64,000 nucleotides of DNA from assembly GCF_014207745.1 (NCBI RefSeq), contig NZ_JACHJB010000005.1, positions 1 to 64,000 of the forward strand. Direction: 5' to 3'. Below, piece after piece: positions 51,999 to 60,374 of this stretch (position 1 is the first letter of the stretch; every line of letters starts with the position of its first letter). The notes under the pieces are model-generated. The model ran no database searches. It was not told the DNA's origin and saw nothing but the letters and a program-made list of their open reading frames with translations. The stretch comes from Nonomuraea muscovyensis (GTDB lineage Bacteria > Actinomycetota > Actinomycetes > Streptosporangiales > Streptosporangiaceae). The position numbers and the translations under genes were made by a program.

Positions 51999-52932
51999 GA
52001 CGCGCACCCGGCGCACACCGGGGCTCGTCCCCGTGAGCGAGACCCTGCGCACCGCCGAACAGCGCCCGCCCGAGCGGCCTGCCACGCCCGCGCCGGTCCC
52101 TCCGGCGCGGGCGCCGTGGGCGTTCTGGCGGCTGCTCGCCTCGGAGCTCGGGCTGACCTTCCGGCGGCCGCGCAACCTGGTGATGCTGGCGGTCCTGGCC
52201 AGCGTGCCGATCCTGCTCGGCGTCACACTGCGCCTCGTGTCCGCCGGCGACGAGGACGGGATGGGCGGGATCATCGCCGCCGCCGCGGGCAACAGCCTCA
52301 TGCTGACGTTCGCGTCGCTGTCGTTCCTGGTCACGTTGCTGATGCCGGTCGCGGTGAGCGTGGTGGCGGGCGACTCGATCGCGGGGGAGGCGGGGGCGGG
52401 GACGCTGCGCTACCTGCTCGCCGCGCCGGCGGGCCGCACCAGGCTGCTGGCGGTCAAGTACCTCAACGCCGTCGTGTACGGCCTCGCGGTGACCGCGGTC
52501 GTCGCGCTGGCCGCGCTGGTGACCGGGCTGGCGCTCTTCCCGGTCGGGCCGGTGACGCTGCTGTCCGGCACGACGGTGCCGGTCGCCGACGGGCTGCTGC
52601 GCATCCTCATCAGCGTCGGGTACGTCGGCGCCGGGATGGCCGCGCTGGCGGCGGTGGCGCTGGCGTTCTCGACGTTCACGGAGGTGTCGATCGGCGCGAT
52701 CGCGGGCACCGTGGTCGTCGTGGTCGTCTCGCAGGTGCTGCGGGCCATCCCGCAGCTCGACGGCCTGGCCGACTACCTGCTGCCGACGTGGTGGAACGGC
52801 TTCGACGGGGTGTTGCGCAGCCCCGTCGACACGGCCGCCCTGGGGGAGGGGCTGCTGGTGTTCGGCGCGTACACGGTGCTGTTCGGGTCGATCGCCTGGG
52901 CCCGCTTCACCGGCAAGGACATCACGTCGTAG
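51985..52932 (+). CDS. ABC-2-type exporter permease
   Basis: 315 residues: a Pro-rich cytosolic start, then six hydrophobic segments beginning LVMLAVLASVPILLGV. It includes GDSIAGEAGAGTLRYLLAAPAGRTRLLAVKYL, the conserved coupling region of ABC-2 permeases. It completes the exporter with the preceding ATPase and exported protein, the whole set being the likely target of the response regulator divergent from it. Confidence 0.92.
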   Translation: MSTAETRTRRTPGLVPVSETLRTAEQRPPERPATPAPVPPARAPWAFWRLLASELGLTFRRPRNLVMLAVLASVPILLGVTLRLVSAGDEDGMGGIIAAAAGNSLMLTFASLSFLVTLLMPVAVSVVAGDSIAGEAGAGTLRYLLAAPAGRTRLLAVKYLNAVVYGLAVTAVVALAALVTGLALFPVGPVTLLSGTTVPVADGLLRILISVGYVGAGMAALAAVALAFSTFTEVSIGAIAGTVVVVVVSQVLRAIPQLDGLADYLLPTWWNGFDGVLRSPVDTAALGEGLLVFGAYTVLFGSIAWARFTGKDITS

Positions 52933-53141
52933 AGCTCGCCGTGCGCGTCCCCGCAGGGGCCGGAGAGCCGACCCCCGCGCGGCTCCCCGGCCCGCGCCCG
53001 CATATGCGACATAACGGACGCACAGCTCCACATGCCCAAGAAACGCCCAGCTACGAGTGCTGTGGGGAGCCTCACAGGCGTTTCCCGTCCCGTTCCCCGG
53101 ATAGGGGAGGGGTCTCCGCAGCCGAGGAGAAAGGCGGGCAC

Positions 53142-53336
53142 ATGGGAACCGAGGACAAGTTCTCCAACAAGGCCGAAGAACTCAAGGGCCGTGCGAAGGA
53201 GAACATCGGAGAGGTCACCGGTGACGAGGAACTGCGGGCCGAGGGCCGCGCCGACCAGACCGAGAGCACTCTCAAGCAGGCCGGCGAGAAGGTCAAGGAC
53301 GCCGGCAAGAAGGTCAAGGACGCTTTCAAGAAGTGA
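53142..53336 (+). CDS. CsbD-family stress protein
   Basis: 64 residues, mostly Lys, Glu, Ala: DKFSNKAEELKGRAKENIGEVTGDEELRAEGRADQTESTLKQAGEKVKDAGKKVKDAFKK. This is the CsbD family, small sigma-B-type stress proteins that probably fold as a short helical bundle and whose function is unknown. GAGGAGAAAG precedes the ATG. The spacer upstream (52933-53141) is free of genes. Confidence 0.92.
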   Translation: MGTEDKFSNKAEELKGRAKENIGEVTGDEELRAEGRADQTESTLKQAGEKVKDAGKKVKDAFKK

Positions 53337-53345
53337 CTCAGACCC

Positions 53346-53389
53346 GGTTCACGGCGGAGGCCTCGACGAGGTGGCCTCCGCCGTGAACC
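53346..53389. terminator. Bidirectional terminator between csbD-like and EF-hand genes
   Basis: GGTTCACGGCGGAGGCC (53346-53362) and GGCCTCCGCCGTGAACC (53373-53389) form a 17-bp perfect stem with a 10-nt loop between converging genes. Confidence 0.9.
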
Positions 53390-53392
53390 GTG

Positions 53393-53605
53393 CTACGGCA
53401 TGATGCGGACGAACTCCTCCAGCGAGAACCGTCCGTCGCCGTCGGCGTCCGCGCTGTCCTCCAGGGCGCCGAGCGCCCCGGCGGGCAGCTCCGGGAAGTG
53501 CGCCCGGAACTCCGCCTCGGTGACGAACCCGTCGCCGTCACCGTCGATCGACGCGAACTCCTTCTTGAGCCGCGCCAGCCGCTCGTCCGCTGTCTCCGCC
53601 GACAC
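53393..53605 (-). CDS. Small EF-hand calcium-binding protein
   Basis: 70 residues with two complete EF-hand loops: DGDGDGFVTEAE (residues 21-32) and DADGDGRFSLEE (53-64). Both have Asp at positions 1, 3, 5 and Glu at 12, so both should bind calcium. No signal peptide, so cytosolic. Actinomycetes carry such calerythrin-like or calmodulin-like proteins, some in stress or development. It is monocistronic and converges with the CsbD gene. Confidence 0.9.
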   Translation of the reverse strand: MSAETADERLARLKKEFASIDGDGDGFVTEAEFRAHFPELPAGALGALEDSADADGDGRFSLEEFVRIMP

Positions 53606-53786
53606 CTCGCCCGCCTTTCCTCGCGTACGTGGACAAAATAGCGGGCTTCCCGGCGTACGGGACGACCAGCCCGGTCCGGCGAACCTGCCGGGCCGGATCA
53701 GGCGGCCGTCTTCGCGCGGCGTATTCAGGTGTCTTCGGGCGGTGTCGTCAGACGGTGTCGTCAGGCAGCCTCGTCAGGGGGCGTCT

Positions 53787-54542
53787 TCAGGAGGGGCGGC
53801 GGCGCAGCGCGAGCACGGCCACGACGACGCCGATGACGCCCACCGCCAGGCCGGCGCCGCCCAGCAGCCGCGCGGTCCCGTCGGCCGGCGCCGAGGACGC
53901 GCCGGCGACCGGGGCCACTTCGGGCGCTCCCGTGGCGCCGCCCGAAGAGGCGGCAGGAGAGGCGGGCGCGGCGGTGGCGTCGCCGGCGGCCGGGGTGAGC
54001 CTGAGCACCGGGGCCGGCCGTTCGGGTTCGCCGCCGTCGGCCTTGGGCGCCTCGGACCAGTCCACGACCTCGCCCTTGGAGTACGTCTGCTTGGTCGGGA
54101 ACACGAGCTGGTCCACGCCCTCGGGCAGGCGCCCCATGGACACCTCGAACTCCTGGAACTCGCCCTTGCCGATCGAGCCGCCCGACCAGACGACCTTGGA
54201 GACGGCCTCGGTCAGCTCGCCGTACTCGGTCTTGACCGGCGTGGGCAGCTTGGCCTCGGTGACCTTGACGCTCCACCCCGGCACCGGCTTGACCGACACG
54301 AAGGCCAGCGGGTGGTCCGTGGGGAAGGACACCTCGACCTTGACGGTGGAGGCGTCGTCGCGTTCGTTCGGGACGCGGAAGGCGACCTTGGTGAAGCCGC
54401 CCTGCTCGGCGGTGCCCGGGTTGACGGTGACGTGGGCGAGCGCGGGCAGGGCGAGCCCGGCGGCGACGGCGGTGGCGGCGGCGAGGACCGTGACGGCGCG
54501 GCGCGCGGCGCGCCCGGTGCGGGCATGACGGATGAAGGGCAT
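53787..54542 (-). CDS. YcnI-like (DUF1775) copper-associated membrane protein
   Basis: 251 residues. A signal peptide ends at ALPALA, so the mature protein begins HVTVNPGTAEQGGFTKVAFRVPNE; the N-terminal His is characteristic of YcnI/DUF1775, which binds copper with His1 and a Trp. A Pro/Ala linker then leads to a C-terminal helix (GGAGLAVGVIGVVVAVLALRRR), making it membrane-anchored and outside the cell. It follows an unknown membrane gene 53 nt upstream. The CopC/CopD-type partners often near ycnI are not present here. Confidence 0.88.
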   Translation of the reverse strand: MPFIRHARTGRAARRAVTVLAAATAVAAGLALPALAHVTVNPGTAEQGGFTKVAFRVPNERDDASTVKVEVSFPTDHPLAFVSVKPVPGWSVKVTEAKLPTPVKTEYGELTEAVSKVVWSGGSIGKGEFQEFEVSMGRLPEGVDQLVFPTKQTYSKGEVVDWSEAPKADGGEPERPAPVLRLTPAAGDATAAPASPAASSGGATGAPEVAPVAGASSAPADGTARLLGGAGLAVGVIGVVVAVLALRRRPS

Positions 54543-54595
54543 GACGAGATCTCCACGTGAGGATGGAACGTACGGGGGAAAGGGGTGCCGGCTGG

Positions 54596-55249
54596 TCAGG
54601 CCGGATGTGGAGGACCTCGCCGGGCGGCGGAGTGGAGCAGGGCCGGCGCCACGGGGACCGGCCGGGTACGCACGACGGGCGCCACCCGCACCTGCATGAG
54701 GGAGGGCGGGCGCAGCGGGGTGAGGCGGCGCTCGAGACGGTGGTGGAGGTGGCTGCCGAGGCGGCGCAGCAGCGCCCAGAGCGCGGCCTCACCGCGCGCC
54801 AGCCACCAGCCGGTGACGAGCGTGGCGGCCAGGTGGGCGAGCAGCATGCCGGCCTGACTGCCCAGCCCGCCCGCCGCGTGGCCGGGCAGCACGACCGGAC
54901 CGGAGGCTCCGGGCAGCACGGCCAGGCCGGTGCCGGGCAGCGTGGCCGTTCCGGTGGTGTGCGGGGCCACGTAGGCGCTGCCGTCGGCGCTGCCGAACAG
55001 CTCGTGCAGGCCGGCCTGCGCCGCCACCAGCACACCGTTGATCGTCGCGCTCCCGCGTTCGCGGCCGGACAGCGCCAGGGTCGCCGCGAACACTGCGGCC
55101 AGGCCGAGCGCCACCTGCCCGGGGGAGGGGAGCGACCCGCCGCCGGTCGCGTGCGCGAGCGTCGCCAGAGTCACGCAGACGGCGGCGAAGGCGGCCGTCC
55201 GCGCGAGCCTGAGGGGGAGGCGGGCACGCATGCGGGCCCATGGTCTCAC
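54596..55249 (-). CDS. Membrane protein of unknown function upstream of ycnI
   Basis: 217 residues from GTG 55249; ATG 55231 or GTG 55387 are alternatives. It has three or four hydrophobic segments (TAAFAAVCVTLATLAHA, GQVALGLAAVFAATLAL, LLAHLAATLVTGWWLA) and a basic C-terminus with His and Arg (HLHHRLERRL). A stretch of TGTATLPGTGLAVLPGASGPVVLPG separates two helices. In actinomycetes proteins of this type often precede YcnI and are thought linked to copper handling, a recalled association, not demonstrated. It is in the same direction as ycnI. Confidence 0.55.
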   Translation of the reverse strand: MRPWARMRARLPLRLARTAAFAAVCVTLATLAHATGGGSLPSPGQVALGLAAVFAATLALSGRERGSATINGVLVAAQAGLHELFGSADGSAYVAPHTTGTATLPGTGLAVLPGASGPVVLPGHAAGGLGSQAGMLLAHLAATLVTGWWLARGEAALWALLRRLGSHLHHRLERRLTPLRPPSLMQVRVAPVVRTRPVPVAPALLHSAARRGPPHPA

Positions 55250-55427
55250 GGACCGCCCCCGCCTTCCACGGCGACTTCCGAGCCCGGGGGCAGCGGACGA
55301 GCTCGTCTCGGGGTTGGAACGTTCTTCCGTGACGGGCACAGGACCCGGCCGCTGCGAAGGGTTGATCAATTCCTGGTCGTTTCGCACCGAATGTCGCTAG
55401 GGTTCGTCCCGACCGCGTCGACATGAG

Positions 55428-55907
55428 GTGAGAACGTTGCGGCATCTAGGTGGGCTCCTCCTCGGGCTGGTGGTGACGGCGGCCGTGCTGGTGGGCGCCG
55501 GATGGGCCGTCCAGCAGGCCATGACCAACACGCAGGCCCCGGCCGGGCAGTCGCTGTGGATCGCGCTCGGCGCGATGGCGGTCGTGGGCCTCGTCACCGG
55601 CCTGGTGACGGCCGGCCGCGTCTCGCCGCTGGCGACGTTCGTGCCGTCGATGGCACTGCTGGCCTGGACGGTCGTGTACGCGCTCGACATGAACCGCGCG
55701 CTGTCCTTCGTCCCCGCCGAGCCGTCGATGCACCAGATCGTCAGGGACGCCGGAGCCGGCGCCAAGACGCTGCTGACCTCCGGTGTCTACGCCCTGCTCG
55801 GGGTGGCCCTGTTCATCCCCGTCCTCATGCCGTCGCGCTGGGCGCGCCGCGACGACGACTACGAGGACGAGGACTTCGAGGAGAGCCGACAGGGCGGCTA
55901 CTACTGA
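55428..55907 (+). CDS. Four-helix membrane protein, unknown function
   Basis: 159 residues from GTG 55428, or TTG 55437 if GAGGTGAG just before serves as its ribosome site. Four hydrophobic helices (HLGGLLLGLVVTAAVLVGAGWAV, LWIALGAMAVVGLVTGLVTAG, TFVPSMALLAWTVVYALDM, and LLGVALFIPVLMP) end in an acidic tail (RRDDDYEDEDFEESRQGGYY). No family with known function is recognised. It meets the converging ABC ATPase gene, whose stop is 4 nt away, with no terminator between. Confidence 0.65.
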   Translation: MRTLRHLGGLLLGLVVTAAVLVGAGWAVQQAMTNTQAPAGQSLWIALGAMAVVGLVTGLVTAGRVSPLATFVPSMALLAWTVVYALDMNRALSFVPAEPSMHQIVRDAGAGAKTLLTSGVYALLGVALFIPVLMPSRWARRDDDYEDEDFEESRQGGYY

Positions 55908-55911
55908 ACGG

Positions 55912-56679
55912 CTACCGCTGGGGAGCCCGCTCCGGCGGAGCCCCGCCCGTGTAGAGCCGGGTGACCACGTCCTCGATCGTCTCCTCGCCGGGGGCGGTCG
56001 CCATCAACTCCTCCAGGGTGCCGTCGAAGGCCAGTCGCCCGTGGTCGATGAGCATGACCCGGCGGCACAGCCGCTCGATGTCGCCCAGGTCGTGCGTGGT
56101 CAGCAGCACGGTGGTGCCCTGTTCGGCGTTGAGCCGCCGCAGGAAGTCGCGGATGCCCGCCTTGCTCACCACGTCCAGCCCGATCGTCGGCTCGTCCAGC
56201 ACCAGCACGTCGGGCGCGTGCAGCAGCGCGGCGGCCAGGTCGCCGCGCATCCGCTGGCCCAGGCTGAGCTGGCGCACCGGCGTCCGGGCGAACGCGCCCA
56301 GGTCGAGGGTCTCGGTCAGCTCGGCCAGCCGTTCCTGGTAGATCTTGCGATCTACTTTGTAAAGGAGTCGGATCAGCTCGAAGCTGTCGCGCAGCGGCAG
56401 GTCCCACCACAGCGTGGTCCGCTGGCCGAACACCACGCCGACCCGCCGGGCCAGCGCCGTGCGCCGCCGCGAGGGGTCGAGCCCGGCAACCCGCACGGTG
56501 CCGGAGGTGGGGGTGAGGATGCCGCAGAGCATCTTGATCGTGGTGGACTTGCCGGCGCCGTTGGGGCCGAGGTAGCCGACGAACTCCCCGGCCGCGATGC
56601 CGAACGACAGGTCGCGCACGGCGTGCACGACCTCGCGGCGGACCTTGAAGGAGCGGCCGGCCCGGTCGAGTTCGATCAT
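55912..56679 (-). CDS. ABC-2-type exporter ATPase (VFGQRTTLWWDLP family)
   Basis: 255 residues: Walker A GPNGAGKST, signature LSLGQRMRGDL, Walker B VLVLDEPTIGLD and H-loop TTHDLGDIE. The segment VFGQRTTLWWDLPLRDSFELIRLLYKV is characteristic of a subfamily whose exporter has two separate ABC-2 permeases, as here. It is the third gene after two permease genes, 1 nt beyond the first permease's stop. The substrate is unknown; relatives are annotated as drug or lipid exporters. Confidence 0.92.
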   Translation of the reverse strand: MIELDRAGRSFKVRREVVHAVRDLSFGIAAGEFVGYLGPNGAGKSTTIKMLCGILTPTSGTVRVAGLDPSRRRTALARRVGVVFGQRTTLWWDLPLRDSFELIRLLYKVDRKIYQERLAELTETLDLGAFARTPVRQLSLGQRMRGDLAAALLHAPDVLVLDEPTIGLDVVSKAGIRDFLRRLNAEQGTTVLLTTHDLGDIERLCRRVMLIDHGRLAFDGTLEELMATAPGEETIEDVVTRLYTGGAPPERAPQR

Positions 56680-56680
56680 G

Positions 56681-57469
56681 TTAACTCCCCGTGGATCGGT
56701 AGTGCCGCAGGCCCTGCCGCCAGGCGAGACCGGCGAGCAGGGCGAGGATGACGGCCGCGGCCGGGCCGAGGAACCGCATGAAGGCGGGCGTGCCGAACGG
56801 GTCGGCCCGGCCGAGCACGTACAGGCCGGGCTGCCAGTTGACGAACGCCAGCGGCAGCACGTAGGTGACCCCGCGCACCAGGTCGCGCCCGTAGGCGCTG
56901 AACGGATACTGGGTGAGCTGACCGCTGCCGTAGGTGAAGGCGTTGGTCACCTCCGGCGCGTCGGTGAGCACGAACTGCGCCGCCGCCCCCAGCGTCCACA
57001 GCGAGGCGAAGATGACGATGCCCGTGACGACCATGACCGGGACCATCCAGAGCCGCGCCGGGTCGAGGTCGAGCACGGTCAGCGCGTAGCCGAGCACGAT
57101 GGCGGCCTGCAGCACCCGGCCGATCCGGGTGGGCGTGAAACGGTCGGTGGCGAGCTGGATCCACGGGCTGACCGGCCGGATCAGCATCGCGTCCAACGTG
57201 CCGGCCTTGATGTGCTGGCTGACCCGGTCGAGGTTGCTGACGAACATGTCGCACAGCGTGAACGCCATGCCGGCGGCACCGTAGAGGAAGAGGACCTCGT
57301 CGCGGTCGAACCCGGCGAGGCTGGTGGTGTTGGCGAAGATGACGAGGATGACGGCCACGTCGGTGGCGGCGATCACCGACCCGAGCGCCACCATGAGCGC
57401 GAACGACGCGCGGTAGGCCATCGCGGCGCGGGTCCAGGTCCACACCAGCACGAGGTAGGTGCTAACCAC
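56681..57469 (-). CDS. ABC-2 permease, second subunit
   Basis: 262 residues with six hydrophobic segments (PF06182/DUF990-like): LVLVWTWTRAAMAYRASFALMV, VAVILVIFANTTSLAGFDRDEVLFLYG, and QHIKAGTLDAMLIRPVSPWIQL. It overlaps the other permease gene by 8 nt, so it is translated with it. It completes a heteromeric exporter. Confidence 0.88.
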   Translation of the reverse strand: MVSTYLVLVWTWTRAAMAYRASFALMVALGSVIAATDVAVILVIFANTTSLAGFDRDEVLFLYGAAGMAFTLCDMFVSNLDRVSQHIKAGTLDAMLIRPVSPWIQLATDRFTPTRIGRVLQAAIVLGYALTVLDLDPARLWMVPVMVVTGIVIFASLWTLGAAAQFVLTDAPEVTNAFTYGSGQLTQYPFSAYGRDLVRGVTYVLPLAFVNWQPGLYVLGRADPFGTPAFMRFLGPAAAVILALLAGLAWRQGLRHYRSTGS

Positions 57470-58247
57470 CCTGGATCACCACCTTGCGGCGGATCGCCCG
57501 GGTGCCGAGCGCGCCCAGCGCGAGCAGCACGACGGCCCAGCACACCTGCACGGCGAGCGTCCGGGGGATGTCGGCCTTGCCGAGGTAGACGTCGGCGGGC
57601 GCCTGCACCATGGCCGCGAACGGCATGGCCCTGACCACCTCGCCCAGCCGGCCGGGAACCAGGGCGAGGGGGAACATCATGCCGCTGCACAGCGTGCTCA
57701 GAACGAAGGAGAAGGCGTTGGCGCCCCTGTCGTCGACCAGCCAGCAGACGGACAGGGCGACGAGATAGCGCCAGGCGAAGCTGATGGCCCACGCGGCGGC
57801 GAACGACGCCAGGAACGCCGCCCAGTGTGCCGGGCCCGCCGGCGACACGATGCCGAACACCGCGGCGCCGAGCAGCATCGGCGGGATGCCGCGCACCAGG
57901 CCCAGATAGCCGGCCCGGCCCAGGTCCTCGGCCATCGTCCACGCCTGAAGCGAGGCTGGACGGACCAGGTCGAGCGCGATGTCGCCGCTGCGGATGCGCT
58001 CGGCGACGCCCAGCCCGCCGCCGAACAACTGCAGGGGGCCGATGAACGCCTGCGTGATGAAGCAGAAGGTGACGGCGTCGACGACGTCGTAGCCGGCCAG
58101 GCCGGGCCGGGCCTGCCACAGGGCGATGAGCACGTAGGCGCGCAGCACGCCGAACACGCTGTTGGTGAAGGCGCCGGCCAGCGCGGCCCAGACGTAGGTG
58201 GCGTGCTTGCGGAAACCGTACCGGACGAGCCGGGCGTACAGGGGGAT
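57462..58247 (-). CDS. ABC-2 permease, first subunit, with no canonical start codon
   Basis: 261 residues if translation starts at the ATC at 58247. Six hydrophobic segments and the family pattern ATYVWAALAGAFTNSVFGVLRAYVLIALW and RSGDIALDLVRPASLQAW match DUF990-type permeases that normally begin about here. A GGAGG lies 9 nt upstream of ATC 58247, but there is no ATG, GTG or TTG in frame before about residue 30, inside the first helix. A GTG in another frame (58257) is adjacent. Either ATC or CTG is used, or a 1-nt error or natural frameshift lies at 58240-58260. Confidence 0.75.
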   Translation of the reverse strand: MPLYARLVRYGFRKHATYVWAALAGAFTNSVFGVLRAYVLIALWQARPGLAGYDVVDAVTFCFITQAFIGPLQLFGGGLGVAERIRSGDIALDLVRPASLQAWTMAEDLGRAGYLGLVRGIPPMLLGAAVFGIVSPAGPAHWAAFLASFAAAWAISFAWRYLVALSVCWLVDDRGANAFSFVLSTLCSGMMFPLALVPGRLGEVVRAMPFAAMVQAPADVYLGKADIPRTLAVQVCWAVVLLALGALGTRAIRRKVVIQGG

Positions 58248-58478
58248 GGTCTGACACCTCCAGAGAGTGAGGGCGCGGTGACGTACCGTGCCCGGACCCG
58301 TGCGCGGGTCGGCCGATGGGAGCGCTGGATTATGCGCCGGAGCGGCCGGCGCGCGCAACAGGATTTCCGGCCGCCGGACCGCCCGATATGAGGGCGAAAT
58401 ATCCCGGTAAGGGATGAGTTTCTTACTCGCTGGTAGATCGGTGTTCCACGGGGAAGGAGATCCATTGGAGGACAGGAC

Positions 58479-59459
58479 ATGCACATCGACAGGGACGTCG
58501 CTCCGGACTACCCCCTCAGCTGGCAGGCCCGAGCGCTCACCGGGCTGATGCGCGGCACGTTCAAGCCGGCGGCCAGCCTGCTCATGCGCCACGGCCTGGC
58601 CCTCGACTGCGCGGCCCGCATCGGCGAGCTGACCCGGTGGGTGCCGCTCCGCCCGCCCGAACACGTCACCATCACCCCCACGGACTTCTCCGCCTGCGGC
58701 GGCGAGTGGGTGCGTTCCGCCGAGGGCGGCGACCTGGACGAGGGCAAGGTGCTCCTGTACTTCCACGGTGGCGGCTACTTCGCCTGCTCGCCGGGCACGC
58801 ACCGGTCGATCACCTGGCGGCTGTCGGCGGCGGCCCGGCGGCCCGTGCTGGCGCTCGACTACCGGCAGGGGCCGGTGCACAAGCTGGCCGACTCGCTGGC
58901 CGACGCGCTCGACGCCTACCGGTGCCTGCTGGAGCGGGGACACGCCGCCGGCGACGTCATCCTGGCCGGCGACTCGGCGGGCGGCCACCTGACGCTCGCC
59001 ACGCTGCTCGCCCTGCGCGACCGGGGCGCCCCGCTGCCGGGTGCGGCGATCTGCCTGTCGCCGTGGGCCGACCTGACCGACTTCCCGCGCCGGGCCAACC
59101 GCTGGCAGGACCCCATGCTGTCGGCCGGCCGGATCCGCTGGCTGGCCCGCCGCTGGACCTCCGGCCTGGACCCGCGTGACCCGCTGGTCTCGCCGGTGCT
59201 GGGCGACTTCGCCGGGCTGCCGCCGATGATGATCGTGACCGGGTCCACGGAGGTGCTGCGCGACGAGGCGCGCCGGGTCGCGGTCAGGGCGCGCGAGGCG
59301 GGGGTGCCGGTGACGTACGAGGAGTGGCCGCGCATGCCGCACGTCTTCCCGCTCCTGGCCGACGTGCTGCCCGAGGCGCGTCACGCCTTCCGGCACATGG
59401 CGGGCTTCCTCGACGCGGTGGCCGCCTTCCGGGCCTCCGGCGAGACCGCCGCCGCATGA
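58479..59459 (+). CDS. Alpha/beta-hydrolase (HSL-type lipase/esterase)
   Basis: 326 residues of the hormone-sensitive-lipase family: oxyanion motif HGGG (96-99), nucleophile S166 in GDSAGG, and the likely acid E258 (TGSTEVL) and H288 (MPHVF). No signal peptide. Such enzymes hydrolyse short- to medium-chain esters. The acid is Glu rather than the usual Asp, which occurs in some members. The 230-nt spacer upstream contains only the divergent permease start. Its natural substrate is unknown. Confidence 0.9.
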   Translation: MHIDRDVAPDYPLSWQARALTGLMRGTFKPAASLLMRHGLALDCAARIGELTRWVPLRPPEHVTITPTDFSACGGEWVRSAEGGDLDEGKVLLYFHGGGYFACSPGTHRSITWRLSAAARRPVLALDYRQGPVHKLADSLADALDAYRCLLERGHAAGDVILAGDSAGGHLTLATLLALRDRGAPLPGAAICLSPWADLTDFPRRANRWQDPMLSAGRIRWLARRWTSGLDPRDPLVSPVLGDFAGLPPMMIVTGSTEVLRDEARRVAVRAREAGVPVTYEEWPRMPHVFPLLADVLPEARHAFRHMAGFLDAVAAFRASGETAAA

Positions 59460-59474
59460 ACGTGTCCTTCGGGT

Positions 59475-59494
59475 ATAGGTTAGGTATGCCTAAC
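59475..59494 (+). promoter_or_regulatory. Iron box upstream of the siderophore-interacting protein gene
   Basis: ATAGGTTAGGTATGCCTAA (59475-59493) matches the IdeR/DmdR consensus at 14 of 19 positions and contains the palindrome GTTAGG-TATG-CCTAAC (59479-59494). It is 25-45 nt before the start codon, so it probably overlaps the promoter. Confidence 0.8.
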
Positions 59495-59519
59495 TTTTAT
59501 CCGCGCGGAGGAGCCGCCC

Positions 59520-60374
59520 ATGCCAGCCAAGCCGGTAGACCACCACCGCGGTGTCGTCGTGCGCACCGAGCGGCTCACGCCGCACATGATCCGTGTCGTG
59601 GTCGGCGGTGACGGCCTGCGTGACTTCGCGCTGTCGGGATGCACCGACCACTACGTGAAACTGGTGTTCCCGCACGAGGGCGTCGACTACCCGGTGCCGT
59701 TCAGCGTCGCGAACGTGCGGGCCACCATGCCGCGCGAGGCGTGGCCCCGGCTGCGCACCTACACGGTGCGCGCGTGGGACGCCGAGACGCGGGAGCTGAC
59801 GATCGACTTCGTGCACCACGGCGACAAGGGCCTGGCCGGGCCGTGGGCGGCGCGCGCCGAGCCGGGTGATGAGCTGCTGATGCTCGGCCCGGGCGGCGGC
59901 TACGCGCCGAGCCCCGACGCCGGCTGGCATCTCCTGGTGGGCGACGAGAGCGCCCTGCCCGCCATTGCGGCGTCGGTGGAGGCGCTGCCCGCCGGCGTGC
60001 TCGCCCACGTGCTGATCGAGGTGGACGGGCCGGCCGACGAGCAGAAGCTCGACTCGATGGGCGACGTGCGGGTGGCGTGGCTGCACCGCGACGGCCGCCC
60101 GGTCGGCGAGGCGCTGGTGGAGGCGGTGTGCCGGCTGGACTTCCCCGAGGGCGCCGTGCACGCGTTCGTGCACGGCGAGGCCGGGTTCGTCCGCCGGCTC
60201 CGCCACCACCTGCGCGTCGAGCGGCGGGTGCCGCTGGAGCGGCTGTCCATCTCCGGCTACTGGCGCTCCGGCGTGGACGACGAGGCGTGGCGGGCGGTCA
60301 AGAAGGCGTGGAACGCCCAGATCGAGGCCGAGGAGACCGCCGCGCTCGGGGCGGACGTCAGCCGATCTTCCTGA
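59520..60374 (+). CDS. Siderophore-interacting protein (ferric-siderophore reductase-like)
   Basis: 284 residues of the SIP/ViuB family: FAD-binding barrel with RLRTYTVRAWDAETRELTIDFVHHGDKGLAGPWAARAEPGD, then the NAD(P)-binding half with LLVGDESALPAIAASVEALP and VHAFVHGEAGFVRRLRHHL, and the C-terminal SISGYWRSGVDDEAW that holds the substrate. These cytosolic enzymes reduce ferric siderophores to release iron, using NAD(P)H. An iron box lies immediately upstream, consistent with induction on iron starvation. No siderophore genes are adjacent. Its end overlaps the converging gene by 17 nt. Confidence 0.93.
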   Translation: MPAKPVDHHRGVVVRTERLTPHMIRVVVGGDGLRDFALSGCTDHYVKLVFPHEGVDYPVPFSVANVRATMPREAWPRLRTYTVRAWDAETRELTIDFVHHGDKGLAGPWAARAEPGDELLMLGPGGGYAPSPDAGWHLLVGDESALPAIAASVEALPAGVLAHVLIEVDGPADEQKLDSMGDVRVAWLHRDGRPVGEALVEAVCRLDFPEGAVHAFVHGEAGFVRRLRHHLRVERRVPLERLSISGYWRSGVDDEAWRAVKKAWNAQIEAEETAALGADVSRSS

